From Nageia nagi (lineage: Eukaryota; Pinophyta), in NCBI GenBank assembly GCA_050084985.1, contig JBITNC010000001.1, positions 134,230,001 through 134,294,000 of the forward strand: DNA of 64,000 nucleotides. Reading direction: 5' to 3'. Of this stretch, positions 48,647-62,399 are shown in pieces. Position 1 is the stretch's first letter. Each line of letters opens with the position of its first letter. The translations under genes were made by a program, and so were the position numbers. The notes below the pieces were generated by a model. That model had not been told where the DNA came from and did not search any database. It saw only the letters and a list, made by a program, of their open reading frames with translations.

Positions 48647-51600
48647 TCGTCTTGTAATAGAAATTTCCATACCTAGAGATTTTAGGTTTTAGCATGATAA
48701 CCTACATTTTTCTTTCTTACAAAAACAAGAATAAAAATTCTAATATATAAAAATAAGAATAAAAAATTATCATTTCTATTCATATTTTTACCATTTTTAA
48801 TCTCATGATAGTTTATATCATATGGTTATATCAACAAAAATATAAACCTAAACTATGTTATATAGTTCACTTTATTAGTACAAGGAAGTATCATACCATT
48901 TTACTTATAGTGAAATCTTTCATGCATTGCATCATAATTATAATAAACTCATTATCATATATTCTCAAATTATAATACATCATGTAATTTGAGAAAAAAG
49001 TGATCATGAATATAGTTTCATGTCTAAAACCTTTTCCTTCTAACTGCATATTAAAAAAGATAATTAAATTGTATTTCCTTTTCTATTATGGTTCATATAC
49101 TTTTTGAAGAAAAATAACATTTATTTATTGATTATACCAATAGTATCCATTCTAATAGAATTAATTTATACAAATAAATCCTTAGACCATCTTTATTAAA
49201 TATATCCATGTTGATCTAATGATCCTACATAGTAATGAGGAACCAATTAGTAATCTCATCAGATAAAGATCTATTTTACTCTCCATGAGTTTAAATGCAA
49301 ATAGCTATTTTAAATCATCATGGTATCCAATCATGTGGGCTGGTTATATTGTAATATTGATATGAATTAAGAGTTGAGTAAAGCTCTCCAAGGAAATCCA
49401 ATTGCCTCCCAACTATGGGATAACAATTTGATCCCCATTTTTGATGTTGTATCCCCAAGCTTTTTGGAATTGATCCCATGTTCCATACACATTCATTAAA
49501 TGTACAATCATCCAATTTTATGCCTATACAACTACATACCTAAACCTCAACAACCCAACTAGTTAGAAAACTTACCAATGAAGGCATCTGCACTATGCTC
49601 ATGCCATGTGCACTATGTTCATGATCTCGACTATATGCTCATACAATGGTTCTAATATCAATTGAGTATTTATATCCAAAAATTGAATTCACACTCCAAA
49701 TCCCCAATGGAGTAATGTATGACCACACTAAATCAATAATGCCATAATTTTGAACTTCTTATACTAAGCTACAAATAGTATATAAACACATGGAGATAAA
49801 ATCAAGTGATAAGATTAATACAATGAGTATGATTTCCTTTCATATATAATTTATTGTTGCAACTCAATTAAATGGAACCAAAGTACTTCAATGGATAGAA
49901 TAAAAACTTTACAAGTACATAAGTGCTTAATTATAAATCCACAAGAATATTTTTCCATGTTTGAAATGATGGAGTTAGTTTGCATCCCCTCACAATAGTG
50001 TCCCTTGTAACAATCCTAGATATAAACTTGACCATGGTATGATAGTCATTGCCCATTCAAAAGTTATTCATAAATATAATAATGTTTATGAGAATATCAA
50101 ATACAATTGCCAACTATAATAGAACTCTATTAAAGGTTCCATGGGAGTCCACCTAGACTTAATAACCAACTTTTTATTATATTGATAGAGAAGCCATTAT
50201 TTCATATTTTCTCTATCTTACTTGATAATTTTTTCTAGTTTTTGAATTTTTATCAATGATAAATATAACTTAAGATATGTTCTATCTTTAATTATATATA
50301 ATGCCTAGTTGGCACTTTAATGATCATAGTATTTTAATCATACAATGGAGGATAATTATAGGATAGGATGAATTGCAACGAAATATCAAATGCAACATGT
50401 AATGTCAATTGTATATACACAAAAATAAAGAGATCATTTTTAAGAAAATACAAGTGTTAAATGAAAGGATTGGTATTTACAACCTTTACTAGCATCCTTT
50501 CATTTTTAGAGAAGCAGTTTCTAAAAATGGTAAGATAATTACAAATGCAATTCGTATAATGAAAATGACTCTACAACATTTGTTTTTTATTTAAGAGTAA
50601 TTGAAATTGATTTAATTTCTCATAGAATGTTGTGTGTGTGTGTGTGTGTGTGTGTATTAAGGAATTGAAACACAAATATAAGAAGAAGACACAATTTCAT
50701 GGAATGCAATGGACTATGAATTAAGTAACAAAAATATCATATGCAATTATGAATATAAAATGAATGGATAGGCACATACATGAATTATTTTATATAATGC
50801 CTCACTAAAATACAACATAAAGCATCTACTAGATGCTTTGTAAAATTCTTTGATAGAATATTTTTGTATGGAATGCAATATGCATAAAGTATTTTTGTTT
50901 AAAGGGCTTATGAACTGCTTAATAAAATGTAGCCCATTTGATAAAATGTATTCACATGAAATGTAATGAAAAATAGATATACTCCAAGCAATTAAATTGA
51001 TAGGGCCTAAAATTTGTTTAAAAATTTATCACATTAAAAAGATAAGAGGGTATGCAATTCATGGTTACAGTAAGGAGGCTTTATACTAATTGATCTAATG
51101 AGGCATAAAGGATCGATCATAACAACATAATCCTTATATGAGTTTCTACTTACACTTAGCCATGTAATTCCACTAAATGAGAGTAGTAAATACTTTGTTA
51201 GCATGAATTTTTTAAATGTATAATTTAACAAAACATAAAATCACTTTGAAATTATATTTATGTCACATTTTGTAGTTGTAAATGCAAAGCACATGAACCA
51301 TTAGGCAAGAGACATAATTAACTAAATCTAGGAAATGTGTCAATTGTAAGCTACACTCTTACCTTGTCCAATGTTCTTCTATAGGGAAAGACCATAAAAT
51401 ATTTGATAAAATATAGTAGTGATACATTTTCCAATGATTAAGGGGGTGTGGGTAGAAGAAAATCTCTAAAATTGTGAAAAATATTTATAAAGTATATATT
51501 GTTGTCAAATGTCAAGTTAAAGCCTATAACCTTGGCAACAAGAATAAACCATTAATAGTTTAATCAAACTCAAACTCCATGATTAATTAATCAAATAGAA
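48647..51600. other. AT-rich intergenic DNA
   Basis: No gene recognised. A (GT)n microsatellite lies at 50631-50655. Confidence 0.4.
50631..50655. repeat. (TG)n microsatellite
   Basis: About 12 uninterrupted TG dinucleotides. Confidence 0.95.
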
Positions 51601-51626
51601 ACAATAATACATTTCATATAATGATC

Positions 51627-52010
<384 letters not shown>

Positions 52011-52896
52011 GTGCAAATCCCCACTAACTATTTTACCATGGTAAACTGATACAAAGTTAATATTTACCAAACGTGTTTCTATAAGTAAAAATTGCAAATA
52101 ATGGAAAAACTTACATAGTTTTGAAGGCTAGGTAAAAATCCTATAATCTTCCAACACTTCCTCATATCTCCCTTATTTCTTACTTGTTACCTTGATATAA
52201 GGAAAAGTAGGATTTCATGATGAACTTGTAGAATTTTCCCTTGTACAATTAAAACCATGATCTATTTATATTGTGAAAAACCTAATGAATAAGTTTGTTT
52301 TAACAAATAAAGATCTTGATTAAATTAAATGTAAATAGATTTATTAATTTCATGGAGGTATCTCCATCCTCCATATTTCAAATTTTTTATTAATTTTTCT
52401 AAACCCTATCATCCATGATTTATTTAATTTTTTATTAATTAAATGGAGATAGATTTATTAATGTTGTGTAGGTATCTAGACCCTATTATCTAACATTCCT
52501 CCTAAGTTTAATACTTCATGAAATAATTGTTATGTGCTTGGGTCGTCCCTTTCTCTATTCACCATGTAGTGATTAGGTTTAGACTTTAGGTTTAGTGTTA
52601 GGCTTAGTTTTAGGTTTATTGAACTTAGACTAATATTTTAGTAAAATAGAGCTTAGGTATTAAGTGGTAAAATATCTAATTCCCCATTAGTTCTAGTCTC
52701 TAGGTGTTTAGGACTTAGGATATTTTATTTTTATAAGTATAATTTATAAAATAAATACTAATATTTTTTTTCATTTTATAGGTGTAATTTTAAGACATTA
52801 CAATTGCTATTTCAAATGCCTTAATAAGGCTTATAAGATCATGATGAAAATACCTTATTTTTCCATGTTTTAGATAGAATGTAAATGCAATGTTAG
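52011..52896. other. AT-rich flank of the gypsy element
   Basis: No feature recognised. It ends with GTTAG, the target duplication of the gypsy element. Confidence 0.5.
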
Positions 52897-53513
52897 TGTA
52901 GACACCTAAAAATGAATTATTATTTATTAAATAATTCATTTTAGAGCCTTAATGATGTATTATGTAAAAAGGTGTTAAAATAATACCCTAAGTCATGATA
53001 AAGATATATGATAAGAATAGTGGACCCTTATAATATGTACAAGGGGTCAACAAGATGAAATTCATGTAAACTTATATCATATATAAAGGAATCAATTGAT
53101 TACCTTAAACCTGATGGGAAAACAAATATGAGGAGGATTCAAGAGAGATTCTAGCACATGATACATCATTCTGTTATGCATAAATATTATTTGTAAGTTA
53201 TATCTTATGTTTTCTATCTGGTGATTCTTTTGTTTGCTCATTGTTAGATTCTATATTGCATCTATTATATTGCTTATCTTAAGCCATTAGCAATGTGTCA
53301 AGTATAGGACACCAATGGCATGCAATTGAAAATGTATGCTTATCTTTTGTGTATGTTTCTCTTTACAGAATGAACATGCAATCTAATTAAACATAGTTAT
53401 CTCTCTATTATGTGTTATTTTCATATTTTAGATATATGCATCAATAAGAAATAAGTAGACCAATAGTGAATTAATTAATCCCCATAAATAATTAATTGCA
53501 TTATTTCAATACA
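52897..53513 (+). repeat. Gypsy 5' LTR, 617 bp
   Basis: TGTAGACACC...TACA. TATA-like ATATAAAGGA at 53081-53090. It ends right before TTTTGGTGAAC. Confidence 0.88.
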
Positions 53514-53529
53514 TTTTGGTGAACTTGAC
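53514..53529 (+). other. Gypsy primer binding site (candidate)
   Basis: TTTTGGTGAACTTGAC directly after the LTR. It contains the TGG complement of a tRNA CCA end. The tRNA was not identified, and it is not initiator Met. Confidence 0.55.
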
Positions 53530-53635
53530 TATTCAATTTACCTTACCCTACCAACAAGATTTCCCAAGTTTTTTGTTATAGGTTTACATCACCAACATCA
53601 TGCATTCATGTTCCTAGGTCAATAGCGACATAAAA

Positions 53636-54480
53636 ATGAATCTAGCAATCATTGTCATGATGCAAGGAATGAAAAAAAATATGCTCAAGATGTGGAAAGT
53701 AATAAATACATTAGCTAGTATAGGAAGGTCAACATTTGCTCCTACTATTCAAGCTACACCTTCTAGCACCTCACAACCACAAAATTTGGATGAATATGAT
53801 GGCATCTTCACTTCACACTTTATGGATGAGATCTACAACTTTCCCCTACCACCTGAGCACAAGGGCCCCAAGTTCAAGATGTTTAGTGTCAAACAAGATC
53901 CCAAACAACATCTCATTAGCTTTTAGGAGGAATGTATATTGAAGCTATGATCAGAGGAGAGATTGATGGCAAAATTCTTCCCAAGGATTTTGAAAGGGGA
54001 TGCTAGTCAATGGTTTTATGCTCTACCAAGTAATTTGATCGATTCATTCAAGACCTTAGTCAAATTGTTCATAGGCCAATACAATCACAGCATCAAGAAG
54101 CAAAGCAATGTATCTAAGTTATGAGCAATTTGGAAAGGAGGCAATGAAACCCTAGAGAAGTATGTTCCATGCTTCAAAAAGGTATGGCAATCCATTTGAA
54201 GTAAATTAGATGAACATAAAATTTGTGTTATTTTTCATGAATCTATTATATCTATTCTTAATTTTCATGCTCCTACTGCTAAGGATATTAGTTTTGGAGT
54301 ATTATTTCAATAATTATTATAGAAAGAGAAGGCATTATTAACTTTAGGTAAGATAAAGTATGTACCTCACCCCTTTGTGTGAGACACTAGAAAAATATAT
54401 GTAAAGAAAGATGAAAAATTGGTACATATGGTGGATAAATCCACTTCCCAAAGATGCAAAGATCTCAAACCATAAAAGAA
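53636..54480 (+). pseudogene. Gypsy gag relic
   Basis: Starts MNLAIIVMMQGMKKN at 53636. After a Ser/Thr/Pro-rich linker, the capsid region reads DPKQHLISF then, past a TAG at about 53924, EECILKL and AKFFPRILKGDASQWFYALP (about 53966-54030), the usual gypsy pattern of a hydrophobic helix followed by W and LP. Further stops follow (for example after NVSKL). No clear zinc knuckle was found. Gag would assemble the retrotransposon particle. Confidence 0.8.
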
Positions 54481-55119
54481 ATTTCATATACATTTTTAGT
54501 ACAACCATGCATTATTTTGAGGGATTTAATGAAAATATGACTTTTACATCCCCTTGAGCTCTCCTCCCAAGGTGATAATACTCTTATGGGACACTTTGAT
54601 GCCTATTGTACTTAACATTAGCAAAAAGGACATGCTAGAAATTTTTGCAAGACGTTAGAAGCAACAATATTGGAGCTTATGGAGAAAAGAAGATACATAA
54701 TTGATGAAAGCCTTACTAGTTAAGGATCTACAATCAATATCATTTCAGTAGACAAGGAGGTTTGTGCTAACTTGATAAGAGGACATCCATGAAATGCTCC
54801 AAATCCAAACACAACTAGACAAGTAAGTATCCCTCATGATACTAAAGTTTATAGTATGATCAATCAAGTGAAAAATACACTTGCTAAAATTAGTTTATAT
54901 GATCTCATTTCTACATCTCAAGTTCATAGGGATATATTATATGCTTTGTTTAAGAATGAAACCATCCCTACTAATATTTCAACTACTATTTTTTTTGAAA
55001 AAATTAGAATCATTAAGGAATTTGATGTTATTTCTTTTTAAAAATCTAAAAAGCTTAATCAATAATTGTTAGATGAATTTTTAGCTTTGTATATCACACC
55101 TATGGTTGGTGTATGGGAA

Positions 55120-55490
55120 GTCAAATGAGCAATGGTAGATAATGGATCAACCATAAATGTCTTCTCTAATCATTTTTTGATACAATTGCAAGAGAAAGGT
55201 TTGGAGATTCCTCCTTTAGAAGAAGCTACTCTTAGGATTAGTGCTTATGATAGATCAGCAAAGAAACCTTTAGAAATAGCAATAATCATTATTACCATAG
55301 GTATCAAGACTATAGCAGCAAAATTCCAAGTTGTAGAGTCCAAATTATCATATAACATGCTTTTGGGGAGACCTTGGATTCATGATATGGATGCAATCCC
55401 TTCCACACTATATGGTAGATTGAAGTTTCAATTCCAAGGTGAGGTGCATACAATTATGAGATATCTTGAGCCATATGCACTATGAAATGT
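55120..55490 (+). pseudogene. Gypsy aspartic protease
   Basis: Active-site region MVDNGSTINVF at 55132 and LLGRPWIHDMDAIPSTLYGR at about 55354-55413, both typical of protease in plant Tat-type gypsy elements. DNG replaces the common DSG, which is usual in this lineage. The frame is open for 117 codons, from after a TGA at about 55127 to a TGA at 55483. Separate frames upstream (54840-55060) carry no recognised motif. Confidence 0.8.
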
Positions 55491-56499
55491 TGTTAATCTT
55501 GAGGAATTTACCATTTTACCATCACAATATGAGATAGAGTCCTTGGAATGCCCTACATTGGAAGAAAATATAGAAACATAGGTGAAGATCACAGAGATAG
55601 GTATGGAAACTTATAGAAATGATGACACAAACCTATTTGCATCTGTAAAAGTCTTGGGATGGCCTAGAATGTTAGCTGTTAAGGTTCATGAATGGTGTGG
55701 CATTCTACTAGGAGGATGCCAACGATGTGAAAATGGTGGAAATAGTGATCAATCTTGCTCTGCCAAAGCTAACAAGTCAAAATAGACCTCTTCAATGGAC
55801 ATACATTCATCTTCTAAATTGGATAAGATCTTTCTCTCTTCTTGTTTTCATAAATACATGGTCCAAAATTTCAAATATAAAGGGGGGTTTAGGAAAATCT
55901 AAAAAGGGAATGCCTATTTTCCTTAATAGCTTTAAGACTCAAATGACCAAAACAGACTTAGGTAATGATGGACAAATAAAATAGAAATGGGATCCCATTA
56001 AGTTTGTTAAAGAATGCAATCTAATAGAGTTATCAGATGATATTTATGTAGATACATGGATTGATGATTCTATACCTCTTGATTTTAATTATTTTAGTAC
56101 TAATGATGATATTCTTGAATACTTGGAGGCACATTCAAAATTTTCCAAAACTAATGAGAAACAAAAATCCACTTATATACTTAATGAATATTGCTTATTT
56201 TGGTCAAGAGATCAATTTTCATGAAGTATTGCAAGTTTAACCATTAGATATAATTGAATATGAAGTACCAATCATGGAAGAGTTTCCATCCTTGTTACAA
56301 AAATAAGATCTTACATTTCCATAAGAGGAGTTGATACACATCAATATTGGCACTTTGGATGATGAGAGATTGTTACAAATTGGAGTAGCCTTACCTCTTC
56401 CATAATAAGAAAGGTACATAAATAAGTTTATTGAGAATTTTAAGAATTTTGCTTGGTCTTATGATGATATTCTAGGATTAGATCTTTCATTTATTATGC

Positions 56500-57720
56500 A
56501 TAATCTACCATTAAAATAGGGTGTCAAGCCAATCAAATAAAAACCTAGAAAGATGCATCCTTCCAATGCCCTATTAGTCAAAAAAGAGATAGAGAAATAT
56601 TTGAATGTTGGTTTTATAAGGCCTATTGATTATTTTGATTGTATGGCTAATGTTGTTCCTATTTCCAAACCAACTGGTAAAATATAGGTATGTATAGATT
56701 TTCATGATATTAATAATGCTTGTCTAAAAGATGATTTTCCATTACCAAATATTGATATGATTATTGATAGTATAGCTAGTCATGATACATTATCATTCAT
56801 TGATGAATTTCCTAGCTATGACCAAATTTTGATTAACCCTACTAATCAACATAAAATAGCTTTTACTACCCCTTTGGGTAATTTTTGTTGGATGGTTATG
56901 CCTTTTGGACTTAAAAATGTCGGAGCTACATATCAAAGAGCATTGGTCACCATGTTTCATGAGCACATTCACAAAACTATGGAGGTATATGTTGATATTT
57001 TAGTCAAATTAAAGCAAGTACAAGATCATCTACATGAACTTGAAGAGGAATTGACCATTTTGCAAAGGTAAAAACTAAGACTTAAACCTCAAAAGTGTGC
57101 ATTTGGAGTTACTTCAAGTAAATTATTAGGATTCATGGTTTCTAATAGAGGAATAGAAGTAAATCCTAAAAAAGTCAAACCCATTATTAGTATGCCTCCA
57201 CCTAAAAATTTGAAACAATTAAGGAGCCTCTAAGGTAAAATAAATTTATTTATAAGGTTCATTTCACAACTTGGAGATAAATGTATGCCATTCACTCATT
57301 TTCTCAAAAAGGATGTCAAATTTGTATGGGATGACAAGTGTCAAAAAGAATTTGAGTAAACAATAATTACTTAATCCTCATATCCTAGTCCCATGGATTT
57401 TTTAAAACCTACTTACTTATACATCTCAACCACATTATATGCACTAGAAACAATGCTTTGTCAAAAAGATATAGAAAATAAGGAAAGAGCTATGTATTAC
57501 CTTAGCAAAACATTGATTGATTATGAAACTAGATACACTCCTATGGAAAAAATTGGCTATGGTATTATTTTCACTACTAAAATATTGTGGTATTATTTAT
57601 TATATTACATTGCATTTATTTTTAGTCCTATTAACCCATTGAAATATCTTATGGCTAAGCAACATTTATTAGGTAGACTTGCAAAATGGCTAATGTTGTT
57701 ATAGGAATTCAATATAAATA
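56500..57720 (+). pseudogene. Gypsy reverse transcriptase and RNase H
   Basis: Reverse transcriptase motifs in order: KKEIEKYLNVGFIRPI, VCIDFHDINNACLKDDFPLP (about 56690-56750), LSFIDEFPSYDQI, and MPFGLKNVGATYQRA (about 56900-56944). The catalytic YVDD reads YVD followed by ILVK (56988-57002): one GAT codon is missing, in frame. Stops interrupt at several places (for example before VCIDF). The first RNase H follows (about 57390-57700, with RAMYYLSKTLIDYETRYTPMEK). The enzyme would be inactive. Confidence 0.88.
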
Positions 57721-57899
57721 TGGTAAAACAAAAATCTATTAAAGTCCAAGAAATCACCAATTTGATAGTAGATTACCCTCAATATGGAGAGGTAGTTGTC
57801 TATGAAGAATTTCCATATGAATATCAAGACTACTCATGCTGCCAATAGCATGCAGACCTATTGGAAGGATGTTAGTGGCATGACTTTGATGAGATATTG

Positions 57900-58330
57900 A
57901 TCCTTGATGAGTACATATGTCTCATGAAGGATGATCCAACTATTTGGACCCTATACTTTGGTGGTTCAAAATGTTCTCATAGAGAAAAAGTAGGTATTAT
58001 TTTGGTATCTCCTACAAATTAGGTAATCCCATACAAACTTGCTTTTGATTATACAAATGATATGGCTAAATATGAAGCACAGATATTAGGATTGAAAGTT
58101 GTTGTAATTTTGAAAATTAAGAACATTGAGATATATGGGGATTCCTAGCTTGTTTTCAATAAAGTACAAGATCTCTTTGATACTAAGGATGAAAAAATAA
58201 AACCTTATAAACATGTAGTGACTGATTTATTGGATCAATTTGACATACATACTATTTAAAATATCTCAAAAACTAATAACAAGTATGTAGATATAATGGA
58301 AAGTATAGCTACACTAGTACTAATTGAAAT
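57900..58330 (+). pseudogene. Second (archaeal-type) RNase H of the gypsy element
   Basis: Frames read WTLYFGGSKCSHREKVGIIL then LAFDYTNDMAKYEAQILGLK (about 58038-58097) and IEIYGDS. This is the pattern of the additional RNase H (aRNH) in plant Tat elements. The first catalytic Asp position reads Gly (YFGGS versus the usual YFDGA/S). Stops are present. Confidence 0.75.
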
Positions 58331-58589
58331 TAAAAATGAAGTGACCATCCTTACAATTCATATGTTAAGTTCTCATTCTTATATAGATCATATGGATGAG
58401 ATTAAATATTGTATTATTATATAAGAAAATGATTTTTAGAATTGGTATGATGATATCTACAAATATTTGAAAACTCAAAAAGTTTCTAATTGTTTTAATT
58501 GAAATGAAAGAGTAAGATTGAAAAGAACTGCAATAAGATATGTGATCATTAGAGAAGTATTATATAGGAGGTCATATGATGGTGCATTA

Positions 58590-59700
58590 TTGATATTATT
58601 AACATAGGATGAGATAGCTACTGCCTTAGAACAAGCTCATGATGGTTTATGTGGTGGTCACTTCCATGCAAAAGCACTATAGACCAAACTTTTGAGGATT
58701 GGATACTATTGGCCTACTATGGAAGAGGATTGTAAGGCTCATGTTAAAACTTGTTTGTTATATAAAAAACATGCAAATTTAGAGAAACAACCTACCCAAG
58801 AGTTACATTCTATTATTTCTCCATGGCCATTCCCTACTTGGGGCATAGATTTGATTGGTATGATTAATCCTCATTTTAGGGAGGGACACAAATTTGTTAT
58901 TACAGTTATAGAATTTACCACTAAATGGGTGGAAGAAATCATAATGAAATCAATCACTCAAAATAAAATTATTTCATTTCTCATTGAAAACATCATCACA
59001 AGGTTTGGTGTACCACAAAGGTTGATAATGGATAATGGCCCAAATTTCAAAGGTAAAGATATGAAGACTTTTTGTAAGAAGTCTCATATTGCACAAACCT
59101 TTTTTTCTATCTATTAGTCTTAAGGTAATGGTCAAGCTGAAGCCAAAAATAAGAAAATCAAGAGCATACTTACCAAAATATGGGATAAATACAAGAAAGA
59201 TTGGCATGGGCAATTACCATCTGCATTATGCGCATATAGAACTAGTATCCATATAGCCACTATGGAAACACCATTTTCATTAGTATATGGAGATGAAGCC
59301 ATTGTCCAGCTTGAGTTGGAGATCCCTTCCCTAGAATTTCCTTACAAAGTGACATATCCAATCAAGATACAAGAAAATCAAGGTTGCAATAGCTAGAATC
59401 ATTAGATGAGAAGAGAATCAGAGTCATTGAATATTAAAAGTATATCATGCAAAACTTAAGAGAGCATTTGGGAAGAAAATCAAAGTAGAGGAATTCAAGG
59501 TGGAAGATCTAGTGTTGAAGGAAAACATTAAGAAAACAATATCAAATGAGGAAACAAAAGGCAAGTTTGAACCTAATATGTTGGGCCCATATTTTGTAAT
59601 TGATGGAACAAGATTAGGTGCATATAGACTATCATCCATGGATGGCAAAGAAGAACCAAAGATATTCAATGCCATCCATATTAAATATTTCTATTCTTAG
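58590..59700 (+). pseudogene. Gypsy integrase
   Basis: Zinc-binding part GGHFHAKA...CLLYKKHAN (about 58650-58780), core WGIDLIGMINPHF (about 58840) and FGVPQRLIMDNGPNFKG (about 59003-59053), then AYRTSIHIATMETPFSLVYG and the C-terminal GPYFVIDGTRLGAYRL (GPY/F module, near 59586), ending at 59700. One stop (TAG 59115) and a disrupted stretch (59330-59450) break it. Confidence 0.85.
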
Positions 59701-61293
59701 AAATGATAGTACTGTACCTTTCAAAATATAGAATTCATGAGTAGAGGCATGCAAACTTTTATTTTTTTGAAAAAACACAAAACTTCCCATAGCACTAGTG
59801 GTGTGCACTACAAGTAGGCCACCAGTGGTGTACAACAAAAAATGATGATAAAAAAAACTTAAGTATTATCTCCCCTTCTAGACTTCACTCTGCATTCTAT
59901 GCTACATTTCTTGTAGCTTTGAACAACATTGTTCTCTTCCATATGTTTTCAATTCATGATTTTACCCAAATGTTGACATGGTGGATTTGGGTTGTGGCAT
60001 GCTTCATGCATGTGAAAATATGGCTCTCTTACCCCCCTTTTAAGCATCAACTTGGGGCAATCTCATATTCAATTAAAAGTATGATGAATAAGCAAATATT
60101 GACCAATAGAAGATAAATAATTTTATTTCAAAAAAATTCAAGGATTTGTACATTTCTTATAGCATAGATAACTATTACCATGATGCCAACAACATGAGAA
60201 AAAAAAAACAATCCAATATATTTAGATCATAGACATAAAGTATGATCATCGATAGCCAATGACACGGCTAGTGAGAGTTCACTCACTTAAAAGAAAATCA
60301 ATGATATAACCATGAGCAAGATGTTAACATTGGATTATCTCCAATGGATGATAAAACTTGCTATGTATATGATTTTTGCTTTAAACTAATCCAAAGTATA
60401 CTATCTTCGGATCATAGATATAAAATGTATGATCATCGATAGCTAATGACATGACTAGTGAGATTTCACTCACTTAAAATTAAACCAATGATACGGCCAT
60501 GGGAAAATTGGTGACATTGACTCATTATCAATGGATGATGTAAATTACTATGTATCCACATGGTTTTTACTTTGAACCAATCCAAAGCATACTATCTTCA
60601 TATCATAGATGTAAAACATATGATTGTCAACAACCATCGATACAAGTAATGAGAGTTCATTCATTTAAAATATAAACTAATGATGCAACCATAAGTAGGT
60701 TGTTGACATTGATTCATCATCAGTGGAAGATGCAACTCATTATGTATCCACCATATTTTTATGACTAATTTTTTATTATAGCTTTATACATCTCAAAGAC
60801 CAAAAGGAAATACAAAGAATTCCATGCTATCAGTAGTATGCATACTATTCCCTAAGCCATCAATGGTGTCCATTTCATCACCATTTCAACTCATTCAAAG
60901 CATATCCTCTCTATTTCAAGGCATGGATGTAAGTAAGAATGGTTCTTGAGTATCAAAAATAATAAAACAACCAGATTCATGGTGGAAGTAGTACAAGGGG
61001 AAAAAACACATCTTCCATCTCTGAAATTGGATATGGTATAATACAACTACCTGATAGCAAAGTTATTTCCATCATCAACATAGCATCATTCCTAAAGAGA
61101 GATTATTCATTATATTTTTCCTTGGTTGCACCATTGAAGAATATTTTTTGGGGAATCCAAGTCAAAAATGGGTAGCAAGGAACCCTCATCATCATCATCA
61201 ATAATAGGAGAAAATATAGCAAAGAGTGCAAATTTCTCAAAAACATTTCTTCTACACTTTGGACATATAATTTCATTACTTCAATCACATCTC
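59701..61293 (+). other. Gypsy 3' UTR
   Basis: About 1.6 kb of noncoding sequence between pol and the polypurine tract. Includes the 188-bp tandem array and short motifs (ACTAGTGGTGTGCACTAC and ACCAGTGGTGTACAAC near 59795-59835) that look duplicated. Confidence 0.7.
60206..60780 (+). repeat. Three tandem units, about 188 bp, in the gypsy 3' UTR
   Basis: Units begin near 60225, 60410 and 60601 with GATCATAGA and share ATGATCATCGATAGC, AGTGAGAGTTCACTCACTTA, CAATGATACGGCCATG and TCAATGGATGATG. GAGAGTTCACTC-type sequences are partly palindromic. Units differ at many sites. Confidence 0.85.
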
Positions 61294-61307
61294 TAAAGAG
61301 GGGAAAA

Positions 61308-61930
61308 TGTAGACACCTAAAAATGAATTATTATTTATTAAATAATTCATTTTAGAGCCTTAATGATTTATTATGTAAAAAGGGGTTAAACTAATACCCT
61401 AATTCATGATAAAGCTATATGATAGGAATAGTGGACCCTTGTGGTATGTACAAGGGATCAAAAAGATCAAAGTCATTGAAACTTGTATCATATATAAAGG
61501 CATCAATTGATGACCTTAAACCTGATGGGAAAATGAATATGAGGAGGACTTAAGAGAGATTCTAACACATGATACATCACTCTATTGTGTGCAAATATTA
61601 TTTGTAAGTTATATCTTATGTTTGCTATCTGATGATTCTTCCATTTGCTTGTTGCTACATTCTTTATTGCATCTATTATATTATTTATCTTAAGCTATCA
61701 GCAATGTATCAAGTATAAGACACCAATGGCATGTAATTGAATGAATGTATTCTTATATTTTGTGTATGTTTCTATTTACACAATGAACATACAATCTAAT
61801 TAAATACAAGTATCTCTCTATTATGCATTATTACCATATTTTTAGATATATGCATCAATAAGAAACAAGTAGACCAATACTGCATTAATTAACCCCCATA
61901 AATATTTAATTGCATTATTTCAAGAATATA
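61308..61930 (+). repeat. Gypsy 3' LTR, 623 bp
   Basis: Partner of 52897-53513. Its outer end reads TATA where the 5' copy has TACA, and it has a few extra bases. GTTAG follows at 61931. Confidence 0.88.
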
Positions 61931-61935
61931 GTTAG

Positions 61936-62399
61936 TTTCAATAATTTATTCTAGGTTTGTGTATTACTTTAGTAAATAAAATTTACTCAAATAATACTAG
62001 TAATTAATGCTAACATATTTATCTTTATATTTTCATGTGTAGTTTTGGAAAATGAACAAAATTTCCATATTTTCCTAATATAATCCCTATCATGAACCTA
62101 ATACAAATATTTCAAGTGTTGATGAAAACCTTTTATAGTCTATAAAATTGGTATGATCTTTCCATTAAATATTGTTCAATGCAATATTCATCAAACTTAA
62201 TTATATAAAAGATTAATCTCTTAGAATTTCCTATTTTACTCGAAGTTTTACCATCAATTTTTAATACAATAATGATAAGGATTTTTATAGATTTTTTCCA
62301 TATAAATATACTAAAGTGTAAATAATATTCAAATAATGGAGCAAAGTGAGGAGAGCACATGGGGTTTGAGTGGGCCTAGTGTAAGGGTGAGAGGTTTGG
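61936..62399. other. AT-rich spacer
   Basis: No feature recognised between the gypsy element and the LINE relic. Confidence 0.45.

Larger units (their letters stand above)
52897..61930 (+). mobile_element. Decayed Ty3/gypsy element, Tat-type
   Basis: A 9.0-kb element with LTRs 52897-53513 and 61308-61930 and target duplication GTTAG (52892-52896 and 61931-61935). Order: LTR, primer site, gag, protease, reverse transcriptase, RNase H, second RNase H, integrase with a GPY/F-like end, 3' UTR with an array, polypurine tract (AAAGAGGGGAAAA), LTR. The second RNase H after the usual one is a hallmark of the plant Tat/Ogre lineage. LTRs differ at about 65 of 615 sites, so it is the oldest complete element here. 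Every reading frame has stops. Confidence 0.92.

Noticed and set aside
61923-61927. Gypsy LTR ending at TTATTTCA with flank AGAAT
   Set aside because: Extending the LTR by eight bases to TATA gives a perfect GTTAG duplication and places the primer site directly after the 5' LTR, so the longer LTR is preferred.
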